Counted from the stretch's first letter, positions 34,174 through 46,697 are shown. The stretch: 64,000 nucleotides of DNA from Adineta steineri (GCA_905250115.1 CAJNOI010000014.1:392046-456045), one strand, 5' to 3'. Made by a program: numbers and translations. The notes: generated by a model not told the origin, from the letters alone.

Positions 34174-36026
34174 GTAGACTTTATCATTCCCGATGGGGAT
34201 GAATTAGCATTAATAATCGACTTCCGAATGCTTCTTTCAATTTTCCGGATTTTCGGATAGTTCTAGCAACTTTTTTGACGCTTCACGGAGCTTTTCGCTA
34301 TACTTCTTACGACATATCTATAAATGATCCTTATAACTTGTTGAGTCCTGCTTAACGTTGAAGCCTATAACTTTTTGGTGGCTACCTTGGGGTGGTTCCC
34401 ATAATCTGTTGGGGATTGTGTGATGGTGATTCAGATAATGTTTAGGAAGCTACCTGGAAACATTATATATTTTTTGTGAAGTTAACGTATATAGCCAACG
34501 AGAATGTGTGTGTAACATTTCACTCGAAGTTTTCGGGCTTTATTCTCTCTAAATAGTATCACGAATGATATCTAAGATCAGCGAGTACGTCATTGTAGTA
34601 ATGATTGACCGAAAAAGTCAATAAATATCTTTCTGTCGTAGGAAATGCGCTAAACATGTGTTGCAGATAAATGTACCTTTAAAAAGGGTGTACCTACTTT
34701 GTAATGATTCAATCATTTGCTTTTCTTCTTCTGACAGTGTTACTAGAATATTAAAAGCTTTCGTTAGAATAGATACGTTTAATGTTTTGAGAAGTATCTT
34801 AAAATTATACCTGCAACTTTCTGAGGACTACCGGAGCATAACATTTGTAAATTCTTTGAACGCTATTTGAACAGGGAACCTATAACTTTTATCGAGCTAT
34901 CTTCTGATAGTACTTACGACATTTCAACGGCTATCTGAATGTCATACATATAAATCTTCTCAGTTGCATCCAAATGTGATGTTGTAGGTTTTTATAATAT
35001 TGCGGATCCTTGCTGTATGTGTCTCCATTAGTATACAACAAATATTCTTTTTACATGAATTTAGTGCAGTCTTGTCTTTTAGCCTTAACTAAATTGGATA
35101 GTAGAACAGAATTGTCTCGAATACAATGTAACTTTTTGCATCCTCTCATCTGTGTTTTGTCTGTTACAGAGAAATTGATCATAGCTGATAGAGTTAATGC
35201 AGTAAAGCCCTATTACATTTTCTATTAAACCAGTTCTTAATTTTGCTAAATAAATATTATGTCGGAGAGGTTCTAAAGGATAAACTTTTAGCTGATGACA
35301 GACATAATCAATATTTAATGACCGACAAAAAAATAACGTGCATGAGAGAAAGGTGAAAGAATATTTTGCGTATACTATGGCGGTTCAGAACGCCTACATG
35401 CCACTTAATTGTTCACTGATTCAACTGTTCGAGTATTTCACTTTTCACATATTTAACGAAGTATTGAAGTGTTTATCTGTTCAAACTTTCTGTTACCGTT
35501 CCACCCAACGGAGACTTGAACCGTCGAAGTATTCGATTATCTAACTTTTCTATTGACCACATCTGCAAAGTTTTAGTGTGATTATTAGAATTTGAAACTA
35601 ATATCATAGTCTGAAAAGTTTTAGTTGTGGTTATTTATTATGATTCTGAAATTATTCCTTTGACCGTTACGTTACATTATTTAACCAAGAGATTATTGTC
35701 TTCACACTCTTTGCTGCGCTAAACCCTAAACTCCACAAGGTAATTAGTGCGCTGAAGTAGATTATTTCCTTTATACTGACGCTAACATATATGATGATGA
35801 GACTGTTTGGCTCACCCTTACTATCACGACTAGTTGAGAACTCTACCGAATCGATAAGTACTCGAATTCATCTTTGACCTTTATATCTATCCATCGTAAG
35901 ACAAAAAATAACACCACGCCGCTTACTACTTACTATTGAGTTATGGAAGAAATTCTTTCTCTTCGTACGAGGGCGACAATAACTTCTTTTGAAAAAGAAT
36001 ATCTAACAATGAGAGCAAAAAATATT

Positions 36027-36395
36027 CCTTCCAATACTAAGAATGTAAGGACGGTGATAGACAAGTGCTTTTTAGTGTAAAAGGCTGATGAAAAAAGAAA
36101 TACGTTTTTTTTTCAGGAAGGAGAATGCAGAAATGAGAAAAAGAAAAAAACGTCTGCCAATGAGACTGCAGGAATGCTGACAGACAAGTTTTTTTCCAGG
36201 AAAAAGTCTGTGAGGATGAGAATAAATAAGTTTTTTTTGTGAAAGTAGACTGCAGAAATAAGTAAAAAAATTCTTCCAACAAAAAGAATATAATTATGAT
36301 GATAAACAAGCTTTTTCTAGGAAAAAAGTGTAACAACACAAAGAAACGCAGTTTTTTTCAGGAGGTAGAATGCAGGAATGTGAGTAAGTTATGTT
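36027..36395. repeat. Degenerate tandem repeat cluster
   Basis: A phrase of the type GACTGCAGGAAT...AGACAAG followed by TTTTTTTCCAGGAAAAAG recurs at least five times with variable spacing of about 55-75 bp. Frames through it give repetitive Phe/Lys/Ser peptides, which I take to be artefacts. Confidence 0.6.
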
Positions 36396-36562
36396 CGCAG
36401 AAAATGCTTGCATGTTTTGCTCACTTCCTGCAACCAAAAACACAAGGAATCCCGGCAGGATCTTTGTCAAATTCTCAAGGATATAGAGCGGAGATACCGA
36501 CGAGGTGTCATAGGAAATACGACTCATTTTTTAAATTGATTAGACTCTTCGCGTCATATATA

Positions 36563-36645
36563 TTAAGGGTGTGTATGTGGGTATGGGTGTGAGTATGGAT
36601 TTCAGTGTTTCGTTATTTTCCTATATACGCACCCCCACCCTCAAA
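36563..36645. repeat. Telomere-like inverted repeat 10
   Basis: TTAAGGGTGTGTATGTGGGT on the left and TACGCACCCCCACCCTCAA on the right. Confidence 0.8.
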
Positions 36646-37053
36646 CGTTTAAAAACCAGGACTCTGCAGACGAAATCAGGAGATTTGGCAACCCTGTCTT
36701 TTTCAATTGGCGTAATATAGTATGACCCTTGCAATGTTCTCTCTTTTGAAAATCGTACGCAGAACTTCGTATAGATGACATCGTATGATATGTAATACAT
36801 TCGAAGAAATTTCTATCGCTGACTTTTTACTGAGCATCAAAAAAATTCAATGAATCACGTCATTGTATAAATATTTCATTTTGTCATGTTCTTGCTTGTG
36901 CAATTTTTACCTGTATGAAAATTCCATGCATTACTTTTTGTCATCTACCTGTGTACACATTCTGTTCTTCGATTGCCTATATAATGGGCGCGTTTCTTTA
37001 CCACTTTTTCATACTGATTTTTGCCAAAAAAAGCCTGATTTTATAACATTATT

Positions 37054-38031
37054 ATGACTGTTCGTGTTGTGACATATAATTTGCTGGTGCCCATCTATGC
37101 TGATGATCCAGAATATTACGTAAAATGTCATCCTCAATTTCTCAAAACTGATTATCGATGGAATTTAATTCAAACTGAATTAGAAAAGGAAATTAATCAT
37201 AATGAAAATACGATTCTTTGTTTTCAAGAACTGTCTCTTACTATGTTACCCAGACTAGAGTTATTTTTTCGTCGATTAAATTATACTTTGTTTCATAATC
37301 TATATGGTGGACATTGGGATGATTTTATGGGTGTTGGAATAGCAATTCCTGTTTCCATGCAACTTAATACCATTTCTTATATTAAAATCGGTAATCATAT
37401 ACGCTCGATTTGTAAAACTCGTGAAAATACATGGAACCAAAACCAAGACGTTTCAGGTGAATCCATGGAAACAACATCTGATCCATGGGAAACATCTATG
37501 AATAGGGCCAATACACTCATCTATTTACAAGTCGTCATCGCTGGTAAAGCATTGGGTGTGGGTACATATCATATGCCTTGCTACTATAAAGAACCTAATG
37601 TAATGTCTATACATGCATTAATTGTAAAAGATCTTATGTTTCAATTAGCTGCTGGAAATGATTTTATTTTAACAGGTGATTTCAATATATTACCAAGTGA
37701 TACATGTTATCGAGCTCTAACCGAGAAAGGTTATCTTGACGTTCATTTTCCTCAGTCAAAAACCTACGATGTTTCATACTGGCCCAATACCGATCAAGTA
37801 CTGAAAAGTGCTTATCGAGAGAAAAATCAATCAGAACCAGTTTATACAAATTTTGCTACCACAGCGGATTCGCCGAGCTTCTGGGAAACTCTAGACTATA
37901 TCTTTTTTACTGGACAACTTACTGTTGAGAAAGTAATGGAATTACCTAGTCACCCAAGTGGAGAATCTTATCCTGACGAAACTCATCCATCGGATCATTT
38001 GATGATTGCTGCTACATTTCGATTATCATGA
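37054..38031 (+). CDS. Endonuclease/exonuclease/phosphatase-family protein (CCR4/nocturnin-like)
   Basis: A complete intronless gene, 325 residues. The family motifs appear in order: VTYNLLVP (Asn near 9), CFQELS (Mg-binding Glu at about 59), GTYHMPC, LTGDFNILPSD (Asp and Asn near 208-210), ETLDYIF and THPSDHLMI (terminal Asp-His). All catalytic residues are visible. Members closest to this pattern are deadenylases and related phosphodiesterases that act on RNA tails or on dinucleotide cofactors; the exact substrate cannot be told. No signal peptide, so probably cytosolic. A telomere-like repeat lies upstream at 36563-36645 and a half-copy downstream at 38199-38243. Confidence 0.85.
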   Translation: MTVRVVTYNLLVPIYADDPEYYVKCHPQFLKTDYRWNLIQTELEKEINHNENTILCFQELSLTMLPRLELFFRRLNYTLFHNLYGGHWDDFMGVGIAIPVSMQLNTISYIKIGNHIRSICKTRENTWNQNQDVSGESMETTSDPWETSMNRANTLIYLQVVIAGKALGVGTYHMPCYYKEPNVMSIHALIVKDLMFQLAAGNDFILTGDFNILPSDTCYRALTEKGYLDVHFPQSKTYDVSYWPNTDQVLKSAYREKNQSEPVYTNFATTADSPSFWETLDYIFFTGQLTVEKVMELPSHPSGESYPDETHPSDHLMIAATFRLS

Positions 38032-39139
38032 TTTCTATTTTAATGTCTTTTCCACTCTCATCAATAAAATATACTGATGCATAGCCATACTACTATCTCT
38101 TTTCAGAGTTTGAAATTATTTTAATCATATGACATCGATAGTTTGCATGTAACTACTTGTGAAGAAAAGAAGATTAACGAATGAATGCATAGCATTCTCT
38201 TTCTCACACCCACACACTCACCCATACCCACACCCACACCCTCTAGTACTATTTCTCTTTCAAATATTCCTGCTTTGGACGCACATTGTAATGCAAAATA
38301 TAGAAATGGATGGAAGCAGTACAAGCAAAATGTGCCCTATATTTTATATTCATATCTTTAGTAGTGTAACAATATTTACTTTCATTGTGTTCTTGTAAAT
38401 ATCTTCAAAAAAATTATTTTATATTTAAGGCTATCTTGTCGAAATCAAAACGTTATCATAGATCATTGAAATCAAGATTCCCAGTGTCTCACGTGCTTGT
38501 ATCAAAGATTTGTTTCTAAGCCATATTGTCTAAATTTTCACTCTACAATTCTCTTGCTACTAACACTTTGATTCAAACATCTTTTTTCAAATGTTCTTAC
38601 TTCAGAAAAAATATTATTAATCTTTGTAGTTTTCGTATGTGAATAGGTATTATTTATTTCGTATTTCACGCACATCTACCAATACGTTATATTAAAATAA
38701 AAATAAAATTTGAATTTGAATTGAATCTAATTAATAATGCAACTGAAATTTATTGTTTGAAGAATATTAATAAAAAAAAGAAGTTTTTTTTTATTTCTTT
38801 TCTATTAAAGCTTGCTGCAATCAATTCTCAGGATGGGGGTGAAGATGAATCTCCTATGATGAAATATTCAGGCGCCATCACTACCTTCGAAATATGAGAA
38901 AAAAATGATTTTATTTCATCTTTACATTTACATTGTGCACTAGACAAAGAAAACAAATGTACTTTTGCTTCCATGTAGTCACTCTCATACTTAATGAAGA
39001 AATTCAATATAGAATATACGCACTTGAGTGGCTTTCATCTAGTTGTTTTTTTTCATACTAATACGAAATGAAAAGTACATTATAGCACGAGATTGAAACG
39101 AAAACATTTCATTGATAAAATAAATCGGAAAAAAGAAGA
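38032..39139. other. Intergenic
   Basis: Holds a CA-rich half-repeat (38199-38243, CACCCATACCCACACCCACA) without a clear left arm. No gene seen. The promoter of the next gene lies at its right end. Confidence 0.5.
38199..38243. repeat. Telomere-like CA-rich tract (single arm)
   Basis: CACACCCACACACTCACCCA followed by TACCCACACCCACACCCTC, a (CCCACA)-type tract without a partner arm. Confidence 0.7.
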
Positions 39140-41595
39140 ATGAGCGTATTACAATACATGTATGGTTTGCAACGACAAAGTAACAAAAGTAATGATCAAA
39201 ACTTTGAGTATAATGCTCTTGCATTATCTACACTAAACGGTAATGATCGAGATTCGAGTCGTAATACAATCATTTCTTCAAACAATATTTGCCCTAGATC
39301 AACAAAGTACGTAGTTAACTAGCAGATATTTAGAGAACTCTACTTTGATTTCTATACCTTTTTTAGTCTTAGAACTGCAGATGAATCGACGACTAATCGA
39401 TCAACTGGTTCTGATAGAAAAATATTTGGTGTTGGATTATTTGTTGGTATATTAGCTGCAGGAATTGCATTGACTACTGTTACTGTCCTTTGGAAACATT
39501 CAGGTGAGCAAAGCTTGGGCATTTCGAATAGAAATAAACCAAAACTCGTTTTTCTTCGACAGGATCTGCTTCAACTACGTCTCCAACAACCGGTAAACTC
39601 ATGTATGCATTAAAATGATTATATTTTTAATTTTTTAGTGACTACGACGACTGCTTCAACTACTACAACGGTGACAACAACAACTACCGCACGTCTGTTT
39701 CATATAGATTAGAGAAAGATATATATGTCAATGTCAGAAATAGTCAAATCTAATCTAAAAATATTTTTCTAAGAAACTTACATCTAGTTTTAGTATAAAA
39801 ATATTCAAATCTTACTTTATCATATTTTAATAAATAGCTGTTTGCAATCCTTCATGTCTGAACGGTGGCAACTGTACAGCACCCAACGTATGCACATGTG
39901 AGTGATCACAAGTATAAAATCATTCATCTATGTAACTTTTGAGATACAGGTAGTACGGCATGGGGAGATTCAATATGTCAAACACGTTTGTATCCTATAT
40001 TATTATTTCATTCATCGTATTTTGCTCGAATGTCATTTTTGTTTTAGCTCTCAAAGCTTTTTGGGCTTTTGATGGTACATTACAAGATTTGTACAATAAT
40101 TTTAATGGAATTGGTCGCAATGGAATAACTTATCTTTCACCTGGTTATAATGGTGCTGGTTCTTGTCTTTGGTTGAATCGATCGATGAATCAATCAGTAG
40201 TGATAAATAATCCACCATTTCTCAACATGTCCTATACATCGTTAACACTCGAAGTGTGGATTTATGCACAAACATTATGTAATAGCAATCCATATACTGA
40301 TAATTCGATATTTGGTCAGCTGGATCAAGGCACACAGGACAGAACACTACACTTTATCATTCGCAATCAACGCATATATCTTGGTTTCTTTCTTGACGAT
40401 GATCCAGGAACTCAAGTAAGTAAATTGTGTAAATACACGAGATGAATAACTACTATTTTTCAATTTCATTTAGATATTGAATACTAAACAATGGTATCAT
40501 CTGGTATGTATCGAAGGAAAAAGTCGCTGGAGAAGAATTTTCTAGTTTTATATTAATTCTAGGCTTACGTCTATGATTATTCGATTAACACACAGTATGT
40601 CTATGTCAACGGATATTTGGATACATCACGTAGTTCATCAGGGCCATATCAAGGCATGACAGGGTTAGTTAATGATCATTTGCTCAAACAGTTTAATTTC
40701 ATATCTGAAAAAAAGATACAGAGGGGTGTCATTCGATAATGTATCACTTATTAACACAGAAATAAATGTCTCTAATCATCAATTCTTTGTTTTTTTCATT
40801 GTTCATTTTAATGATTTTATTTTTAGACCGGTGACTATTGGCACTATCGGCTTAAATGCATCGAATGATCAATTTGATGGATGTCTCGATTCAATGGCTT
40901 ATTATAATTGGGCGAAAAATGCAACAGAAATTTTAAATGATGCCACCTTGGTTGTCTATCTTTCTTTTAATGGAGATACGCTTCTTGATTCCGGTCCTCT
41001 GAAAATTAATGGAACAGGAACGAATTATTCGTATACATCAGCAGGTCGGATAAATCAAAGCATATCACTTTCAGGTTCGTCATCATATGTTCAAGTAACT
41101 GGATTAACACGCTTAGGTATAAATGGTTGGCCCTATTCATTCGCTGTTTGGATTAAACCTACAAGTCTTGCTGGTGGAACAATTATACATTTAAGTAGTC
41201 GAACTGATGGAGCGCAGATTGGCGGATGGTGTTTACCAATGATGGGTCTCACTTCATCCGGACAAATCGCCATTGATAGCTGGAATAGTAGCAATGTTCC
41301 ACTTACCGGACCTCAGGCTCCACTTAATATATGGACTCATGTTGTGACAACCTATTCACCGACCAGTGGTCTAAAATTATATATAAATGGTACTTTATGG
41401 AGCTCGGTTGGTGCGTATACATTTGCTGCTGGTTCTATTCCAATGACGATCACGCTTGGTAATTCATTACTTGGAACAAGTACGTGCAACACAGCTACAA
41501 TTCAAATGGGTCAATTTTACGGATCTATTGATGAATTTTATGTTTACGCAAGAGAACTTACTACATCCGAGGTTACATCACTTGCTAATCCATAA
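39140..41595 (+). CDS. Type II membrane protein with Thr stalk, EGF-like module and two LamG-like domains
   Basis: Ten exons: 39140-39306, 39367-39503, 39563-39592, 39639-39692, 39838-39897, 39950-39985, 40048-40415, 40474-40503, 40563-40663 and 40827-41595. The frame closes at 583 residues. Order: cytoplasmic tail, TM (IFGVGLFVGILAAGIALTTV, about residues 78-97), Thr-rich stalk (TTTTASTTTTVTTTTT), an EGF-like module (CNPSCLNGGNCTAPNVCTC), then two concanavalin/LamG-type jelly rolls. Domain 1 begins KAFWAFDGTLQDLYNNFNG; domain 2 begins VVYLSFNGDTLLDSGPL, with the strands FAVWIKPTS and WTHVVTTY. Introns 2 to 6 are all phase 1. Predicted role: extracellular glycan or protein binding at the cell surface. 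Ligand unknown. Confidence 0.82.
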
Positions 41596-42190
41596 ATAAT
41601 CATATAATCTTATTTACAACAATTTCTAAATGTTCACTTCAAGCCTTTTTTTTCTATGAGAAGACATTCTATTTAATATTGTAATTGAAACACATAATCT
41701 CATATATTTAATCATACATGAAAGAAAAGCTTCCTTAAATAAAAAAAATTGAATTATTAATTATATTAATAAATCGATGTGAATGTGAATATCATATACT
41801 CAGTATTCTTACTCACATCTTTCCTTTGATACAACAATAATAAATAGATGGCGCCCACTAACAAGAATGAACTATAATTCAAAAGAATTGTATCATCTTA
41901 GAAATTCGTTTAATATTACAAACTGTTACTATCTATAGTTTTTAAATATTTATTTTGAACAAAATATTCATTTCGACAAATAGAAAAAGAGATGCAAACC
42001 TCTATTACTCATAGGTACAAATACCGTTCTCTGTATGTTTAAGTATTTTATCACAAATATATATTCGATGCAACGCTTTCGCACGTGATTGATAACGCCA
42101 TTCTTCGTTTGTTTTCATTGTGCAAAAAAAAGTATAAGGGTAGTCCTTCATTCTTATTTATATTTTGTAATCCATTGCACGCTGATAGAC
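41596..42190. other. Intergenic
   Basis: Poly(A)-type signals for the LamG gene, a degenerate GT/CA inverted repeat at about 41773-41823, and the 5' flank of the S9 peptidase gene. No gene seen. Confidence 0.6.
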
Positions 42191-44047
42191 ATGAATATTG
42201 CACCTATAACTGATGAGAATGCTCCATGGAAGCAACGCTTTCGATTGTCTCTAAGTCGAGGATATCTTGCACGATGTAATTACGAACGTGGTTTAGTTGT
42301 AAGTAATAAATCGGGTATATATCAATTATATTCGTGGAACGTTTCAAATGGTGAACTACGTCAATTAACTCAACATACGACTGGAAAAGAAAAGGGTATG
42401 ATCTCCAGTGATGGACAATCAATTTATTATCTGAATGATACTCAAGGTGATGAAATTGGTCATTTAATTTGTATTAATACTGAAACAGATGAACAGATTG
42501 ATATAACTCCTGATATGAAACCTTACTCAATCATAACTATGAAAACAGATTATATTAGTAAAACATTGGCGTATTTAATTTCTGATAAAGAAAATGGTTT
42601 TCAATTATTTACACGCTCTATGATATCTACAACATTTGGTCCACCTAATCTCATCTATCAAACATCAAATTTTACAGAAAATTTTGCCATATCTTATGAC
42701 GGTCAACTAGTTGTCATAGAAACAAGAGATACTGAAAAAGGTGCTGGAAGCAATTTAGTTGTATTTGATACTAGAAATCCTAAAAAACATATTGGGACAC
42801 TTGATGATGGTATGGATGTGAATATTGTACCAAAACAATTCGCATCATTATCTAATGATACACGTCTTTTAGCAAAAAGTAATCGTAGCGGAATTTATCG
42901 GCCGTTTATCTGGAATGTAAGCACAAATGAACGAATTGATTTTGCATCTGAACAGTTAGGGAACGAAGGTGATGTTACACCACTAGACTGGTCAAGTGAT
43001 GGCAAGCTTATTCTTTTGTTACATATTCATAATGCAACATTTCAAGTTTATTCTTATTGTATTGATGATGGTATCTTGAACAAACTCACAGAACAACCAT
43101 CAGGTGTAATATTTGATGCTCAATTTAGTCCTAATGGATCAATCATTGTTCAATGGGAAACATCAAATATGCCGCTACAGACAATTTCATTAAATGGTAA
43201 AACTGGAGCATTTGAACAAATTATGCTTAAATCATTAATAAACGATCAAATTCCGCCAAGTCATTTGCGTCGTTCAGTCACATTTCCATCATCCGATGGA
43301 CAACTTATTCAAGGTTGGCTTACACTACCAGTCACCAATGATAATAATGGACCATTGCCTACTATACTTGATATGCACGGTGGTCCTGAAGATGTTTCAC
43401 CTAACAGATTTGGTCCACAAACTGAAGTATGGGTTGATCATGGTTTTGCACATCTTTCAATTAATTATCGTGGTTCGATTACATTCGGTCGTACATTTCA
43501 ACACAAGATCTATTCCAATATTGGATATTGGGAAATAGAAGATGTAGTAGCTGCTCGTACATGGCTTATTGAACAAGGAATTGCTCAAGCAAATGTTATT
43601 TTTCTTACTGGTTGGTCTTATGGTGGTTATCTTACGCTGCTCGCATTAGGTAAACATCCAAATCTTTGGGCTGGTGGTATGGCTGGTATTGCAGTTGTTG
43701 ATTGGACTATACAATATGAAGATTCTGCTGAAAGACTTCGTGGATATCAAAAAACATTATTTGGTGGAACGCCTGAAGAAAAACCAGAACTATACATAAC
43801 GGCATCACCTATTACCTATGTTGAACAAATCATTGCACCAGTACTGATTATTCAAGCTTGTAATGATACACGTTGTCCTATACGTCCAATGAAAAATTAT
43901 GAAGCTAAAATGCATCAGTACAATAAGAACTGTGAAATTGAATGGTTTGATGGAGGACATTCCTTGAACAATGTAGAACAAACAATTTCACATATAGAAC
44001 GAATGTTACAATGGGTACAACGGGTGTTGAATACAAATAAAACATAA
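42191..44047 (+). CDS. Prolyl oligopeptidase family (S9) serine peptidase
   Basis: An intronless gene; 618 residues from the ATG at 42191 (the frame is open upstream but has no better ATG). The N-terminal part is a WD/PD40-like beta-propeller with repeated strands such as SGIYQLYSWNVSNGELRQLT and DGQSIYYL. The C-terminal alpha/beta hydrolase starts near VTFPSSDGQLIQGWL. It has LDMHGGPE (oxyanion region) and INYRGSITFG, the nucleophile Ser near 476 in GWSYGGY, Asp near 559 in CNDTRCPI and His near 590 in DGGHSL. The complete triad suggests an active aminopeptidase or acyl-peptide hydrolase that trims small peptides in the cytosol. Similar bacterial S9 enzymes are common, and the missing introns make horizontal origin possible. 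Confidence 0.9.
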   Translation: MNIAPITDENAPWKQRFRLSLSRGYLARCNYERGLVVSNKSGIYQLYSWNVSNGELRQLTQHTTGKEKGMISSDGQSIYYLNDTQGDEIGHLICINTETDEQIDITPDMKPYSIITMKTDYISKTLAYLISDKENGFQLFTRSMISTTFGPPNLIYQTSNFTENFAISYDGQLVVIETRDTEKGAGSNLVVFDTRNPKKHIGTLDDGMDVNIVPKQFASLSNDTRLLAKSNRSGIYRPFIWNVSTNERIDFASEQLGNEGDVTPLDWSSDGKLILLLHIHNATFQVYSYCIDDGILNKLTEQPSGVIFDAQFSPNGSIIVQWETSNMPLQTISLNGKTGAFEQIMLKSLINDQIPPSHLRRSVTFPSSDGQLIQGWLTLPVTNDNNGPLPTILDMHGGPEDVSPNRFGPQTEVWVDHGFAHLSINYRGSITFGRTFQHKIYSNIGYWEIEDVVAARTWLIEQGIAQANVIFLTGWSYGGYLTLLALGKHPNLWAGGMAGIAVVDWTIQYEDSAERLRGYQKTLFGGTPEEKPELYITASPITYVEQIIAPVLIIQACNDTRCPIRPMKNYEAKMHQYNKNCEIEWFDGGHSLNNVEQTISHIERMLQWVQRVLNTNKT

Positions 44048-44824
44048 AAAGATTGTACTTTTTTTCTTTTTGAAATAAATAAGAATCGTACGAATAGTAA
44101 AATATTATACATAATTCAAGTCTCTATCTATTTGTCTTCTTCTATTTCTTTAATCCTTACCTTCATGGTCGAGATAATTCCTCAGAACAGTTTTAATCAT
44201 ATCGATATATGCGACAAAAGTAAAAGTAAAATGTGATTATTTTTATCCTATGCTGTTATTTCAATATACATGCTGATCACACGTAATATAAAGAGATTAT
44301 TACAAAATTAATCGAAGATAGAAACTTCTATAGAATCCATGTAATCATAACAAATAGATTTTTATTCAAATTTTATTAGTCGAGAAATGGTTAAATGCTA
44401 CGTGGAAATCAAGTATTCTTGTTATTATGAGGAGGCATAAAAATAAGATTTATTCTATCGTATTAAAATTTGGACGCTCCTAGTTTTACGTTGATCTTAG
44501 TGTATTTCTGATATTTTTTCAACGTATAATATGCTGGAATGAATTCATTATCATAATTGCAATTTTATTTTATTTATAAAGATCAAACAGTTATTAAAAT
44601 ATTTATTTTGAGAATTTTTCATAAAACTCTCTCATCTCATTTTATAAAATAATTTCTCATGCTTAAATAAGTACTTGTTAGACAGAGAGAAAAAAAAAGA
44701 AGAGATATTTCTTTTTTTTTATCAACAACAAAGTAAATATTTGATTATGTAAATCTAGAGAATTTAAAAAACTTTTTTTCTTGTACACTTCATAAACAAT
44801 CAGTAATTATCTTTTATAATTATT
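44048..44824. other. Intergenic
   Basis: AT-rich; nothing recognised beyond the 5' flank of the receptor gene. Confidence 0.6.
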
Positions 44825-45823
44825 ATGGTACACATTATCTTGAATAATACATCTATTAAAGATGGTGAAAATAATGATACTTCTTCTGGAACTATATTAG
44901 AAACAGCTTTGTCAGCAACTGCTCGTTTTTGGGTTTTACTTATCTTTGAAATTCCATCAATTATCTGTTGTCTTTTTCTACTTTATCATTTATGTTTCGA
45001 TCGAACTCTACGAAATACATTAAATAATCATGTATTTATTCTTATTTTGATTAATGTACTTCTCTCAGAAATTATAGATATTCCAAATTATCTTACTTTT
45101 CTTCGTCTTAACTATGTATGGCCTCAAATACCAATTAACTGTTATCTATGGTGGTATGCTACCTATGGTAACTTATATACAATAGGTATGCTAATGGCTT
45201 GGGCTTCAATTGAAAGACACATTTTGATATTTCATTATCAATGGTTAAATACCAAGATGAAACGTATTTTAATTCATTATATTCCGTTGACAACAATTGC
45301 TCTATATGCTTGTATTTTTTATGCGACTTGTATTTTTTTTCCAGTTTGTCAACCTACATTTAATTACAGTTCAGCTTGGTGTATAGATCCATGTTATATT
45401 CAATCCTATGCTCTCAGTCTATATGATTTATTATTCAACATCACTCTACCGTGTCTTCTAATTTTGATTGTTAATATATTATTGTTTATTCGTGTATTCG
45501 AGCAGAAACAACGTTTACATAAAGAAATACAATGGCAGAAATATAAACGAATGATTATACAATTAGCTTCATGTTCATTATTGTTTCTTATTCCTGAAAT
45601 ACCTACAGTGGGTATACTGCTCGCTCAGAAAGGTGGTTTGCCATATGGTGCAACTGGTCAATTTGAATCATTCGTATTTTTCTCATGTTATTTTATTGTT
45701 CTGTTGATGCCATTCATATGCTTTGGATCATCGAAAGAGATTTGGACAAAAATGAAGCTCATAATGAGAAGACGACACTTTAATAATTTCGTTGTTCCAC
45801 AAGCATTAAAACCTTTTAAATAA
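44825..45823 (+). CDS. Rhodopsin-like G protein-coupled receptor
   Basis: An intronless gene, 332 residues. A short extracellular N-terminus with an NNTS glycosylation site is followed by seven hydrophobic segments. The DRY position is ERH (SIERHILIF, near residue 130), after the helix starting NLYTIGMLMAWA. A conserved Cys (INCYLWW) before TM3 and a second (QPTFNYSSAWCIDPC) in loop 2 can form the usual disulphide. After TM5 comes a basic loop (FEQKQRLHKEIQWQKYKR). TM7 lacks a classical NPxxY (ends VLLMPFICFGSSKEIWTKMK). It belongs to the large class of intronless orphan receptors in rotifers; the ligand is unknown. Confidence 0.85.
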   Translation: MVHIILNNTSIKDGENNDTSSGTILETALSATARFWVLLIFEIPSIICCLFLLYHLCFDRTLRNTLNNHVFILILINVLLSEIIDIPNYLTFLRLNYVWPQIPINCYLWWYATYGNLYTIGMLMAWASIERHILIFHYQWLNTKMKRILIHYIPLTTIALYACIFYATCIFFPVCQPTFNYSSAWCIDPCYIQSYALSLYDLLFNITLPCLLILIVNILLFIRVFEQKQRLHKEIQWQKYKRMIIQLASCSLLFLIPEIPTVGILLAQKGGLPYGATGQFESFVFFSCYFIVLLMPFICFGSSKEIWTKMKLIMRRRHFNNFVVPQALKPFK

Positions 45824-46697
45824 CTACAGAAAGTCTTTGTTGTTATAATTTGTATTATTAATTATATATCTACATATTAGATTGTACACGTTAGAGAGTC
45901 TGGAAAAATAAACTGATCCAAACGAAAGTGAAAAGAGAAACGCTTGTTTGAGTCGTGCTCATAAAATTTCCTTGTAGTATCAAGACTATGATTCAAATCT
46001 GAATCTCATTGTTGATGCTCATCTTTATTTTCATGCAATAGTTTAACAGAATATCGCTCTAGTTTTCCTATGATGACAAAATTAATTTCTTTTCGTCTTA
46101 TTGAAAACGAATATTAAAGATAAATAATTAAATATATTGTTGTATGCAAGATCTTTACTTTCTGTAAAGATGAGGAGACCCTTTGTCCACAAAACGCGTC
46201 ATAGTAGCTTGACACACCCACACCAAAAAACAACAATATATTCTTGTCAGAGTTCCTATTAATCTTCCCAATACACTTTTATGTCTAATATACTCCTTTA
46301 TCTTCTTTCAAACAATTAAAATGTTTTACATTATAGATTACAATATTATCAGATATAACATCCAATTCATTCAACGCCACTGCGTTTCAAACTGCGAAAT
46401 TTATCTGATGATGATTAGATTAAGCCCTGATCGAAACGATCGTCGCAAGTAGCTTGCAAATATCTTGTAAACACACCCACTCTTAAGGTTTGAAGGAAGG
46501 TCTTTATGATTTCCTTTTGATTTAAGTTTTATTTATGCAGATTACTAAATCACTTGATGCGGCTTTGAAATTAAATCGAAACGCATGGTAGTGTTCTACT
46601 TATTCAAACTCACCCACACTCATACCCACAAGAACCTGCAGAATGAAGATGAAAACATATTGACGGCACATTATGTTTTTTATTTTTAATAACAAAG
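45824..46697. other. Intergenic
   Basis: No gene seen. Several single CA-rich arms occur (46210-46225, 46471-46487, 46608-46632: ACCCACACTCATACCCACA), which may be remnants of the inverted repeat family. Confidence 0.5.

Larger units (their letters stand above)
33857..37053. other. 3.2 kb intergenic region with degenerate repeats
   Basis: No gene supported. It holds two telomere-like inverted repeats, a degenerate repeat cluster at about 36027-36395, and eroded sequence in which phrases such as CCTATAACTTTT and CTTACGACAT recur (34305-34380 and 34870-34925). It may contain old, decayed elements. Confidence 0.5.

Noticed and set aside
36037-36592. Phe/Lys-rich ORFs on both strands
   Set aside because: They arise from the degenerate T-rich tandem repeat, not from protein constraint.
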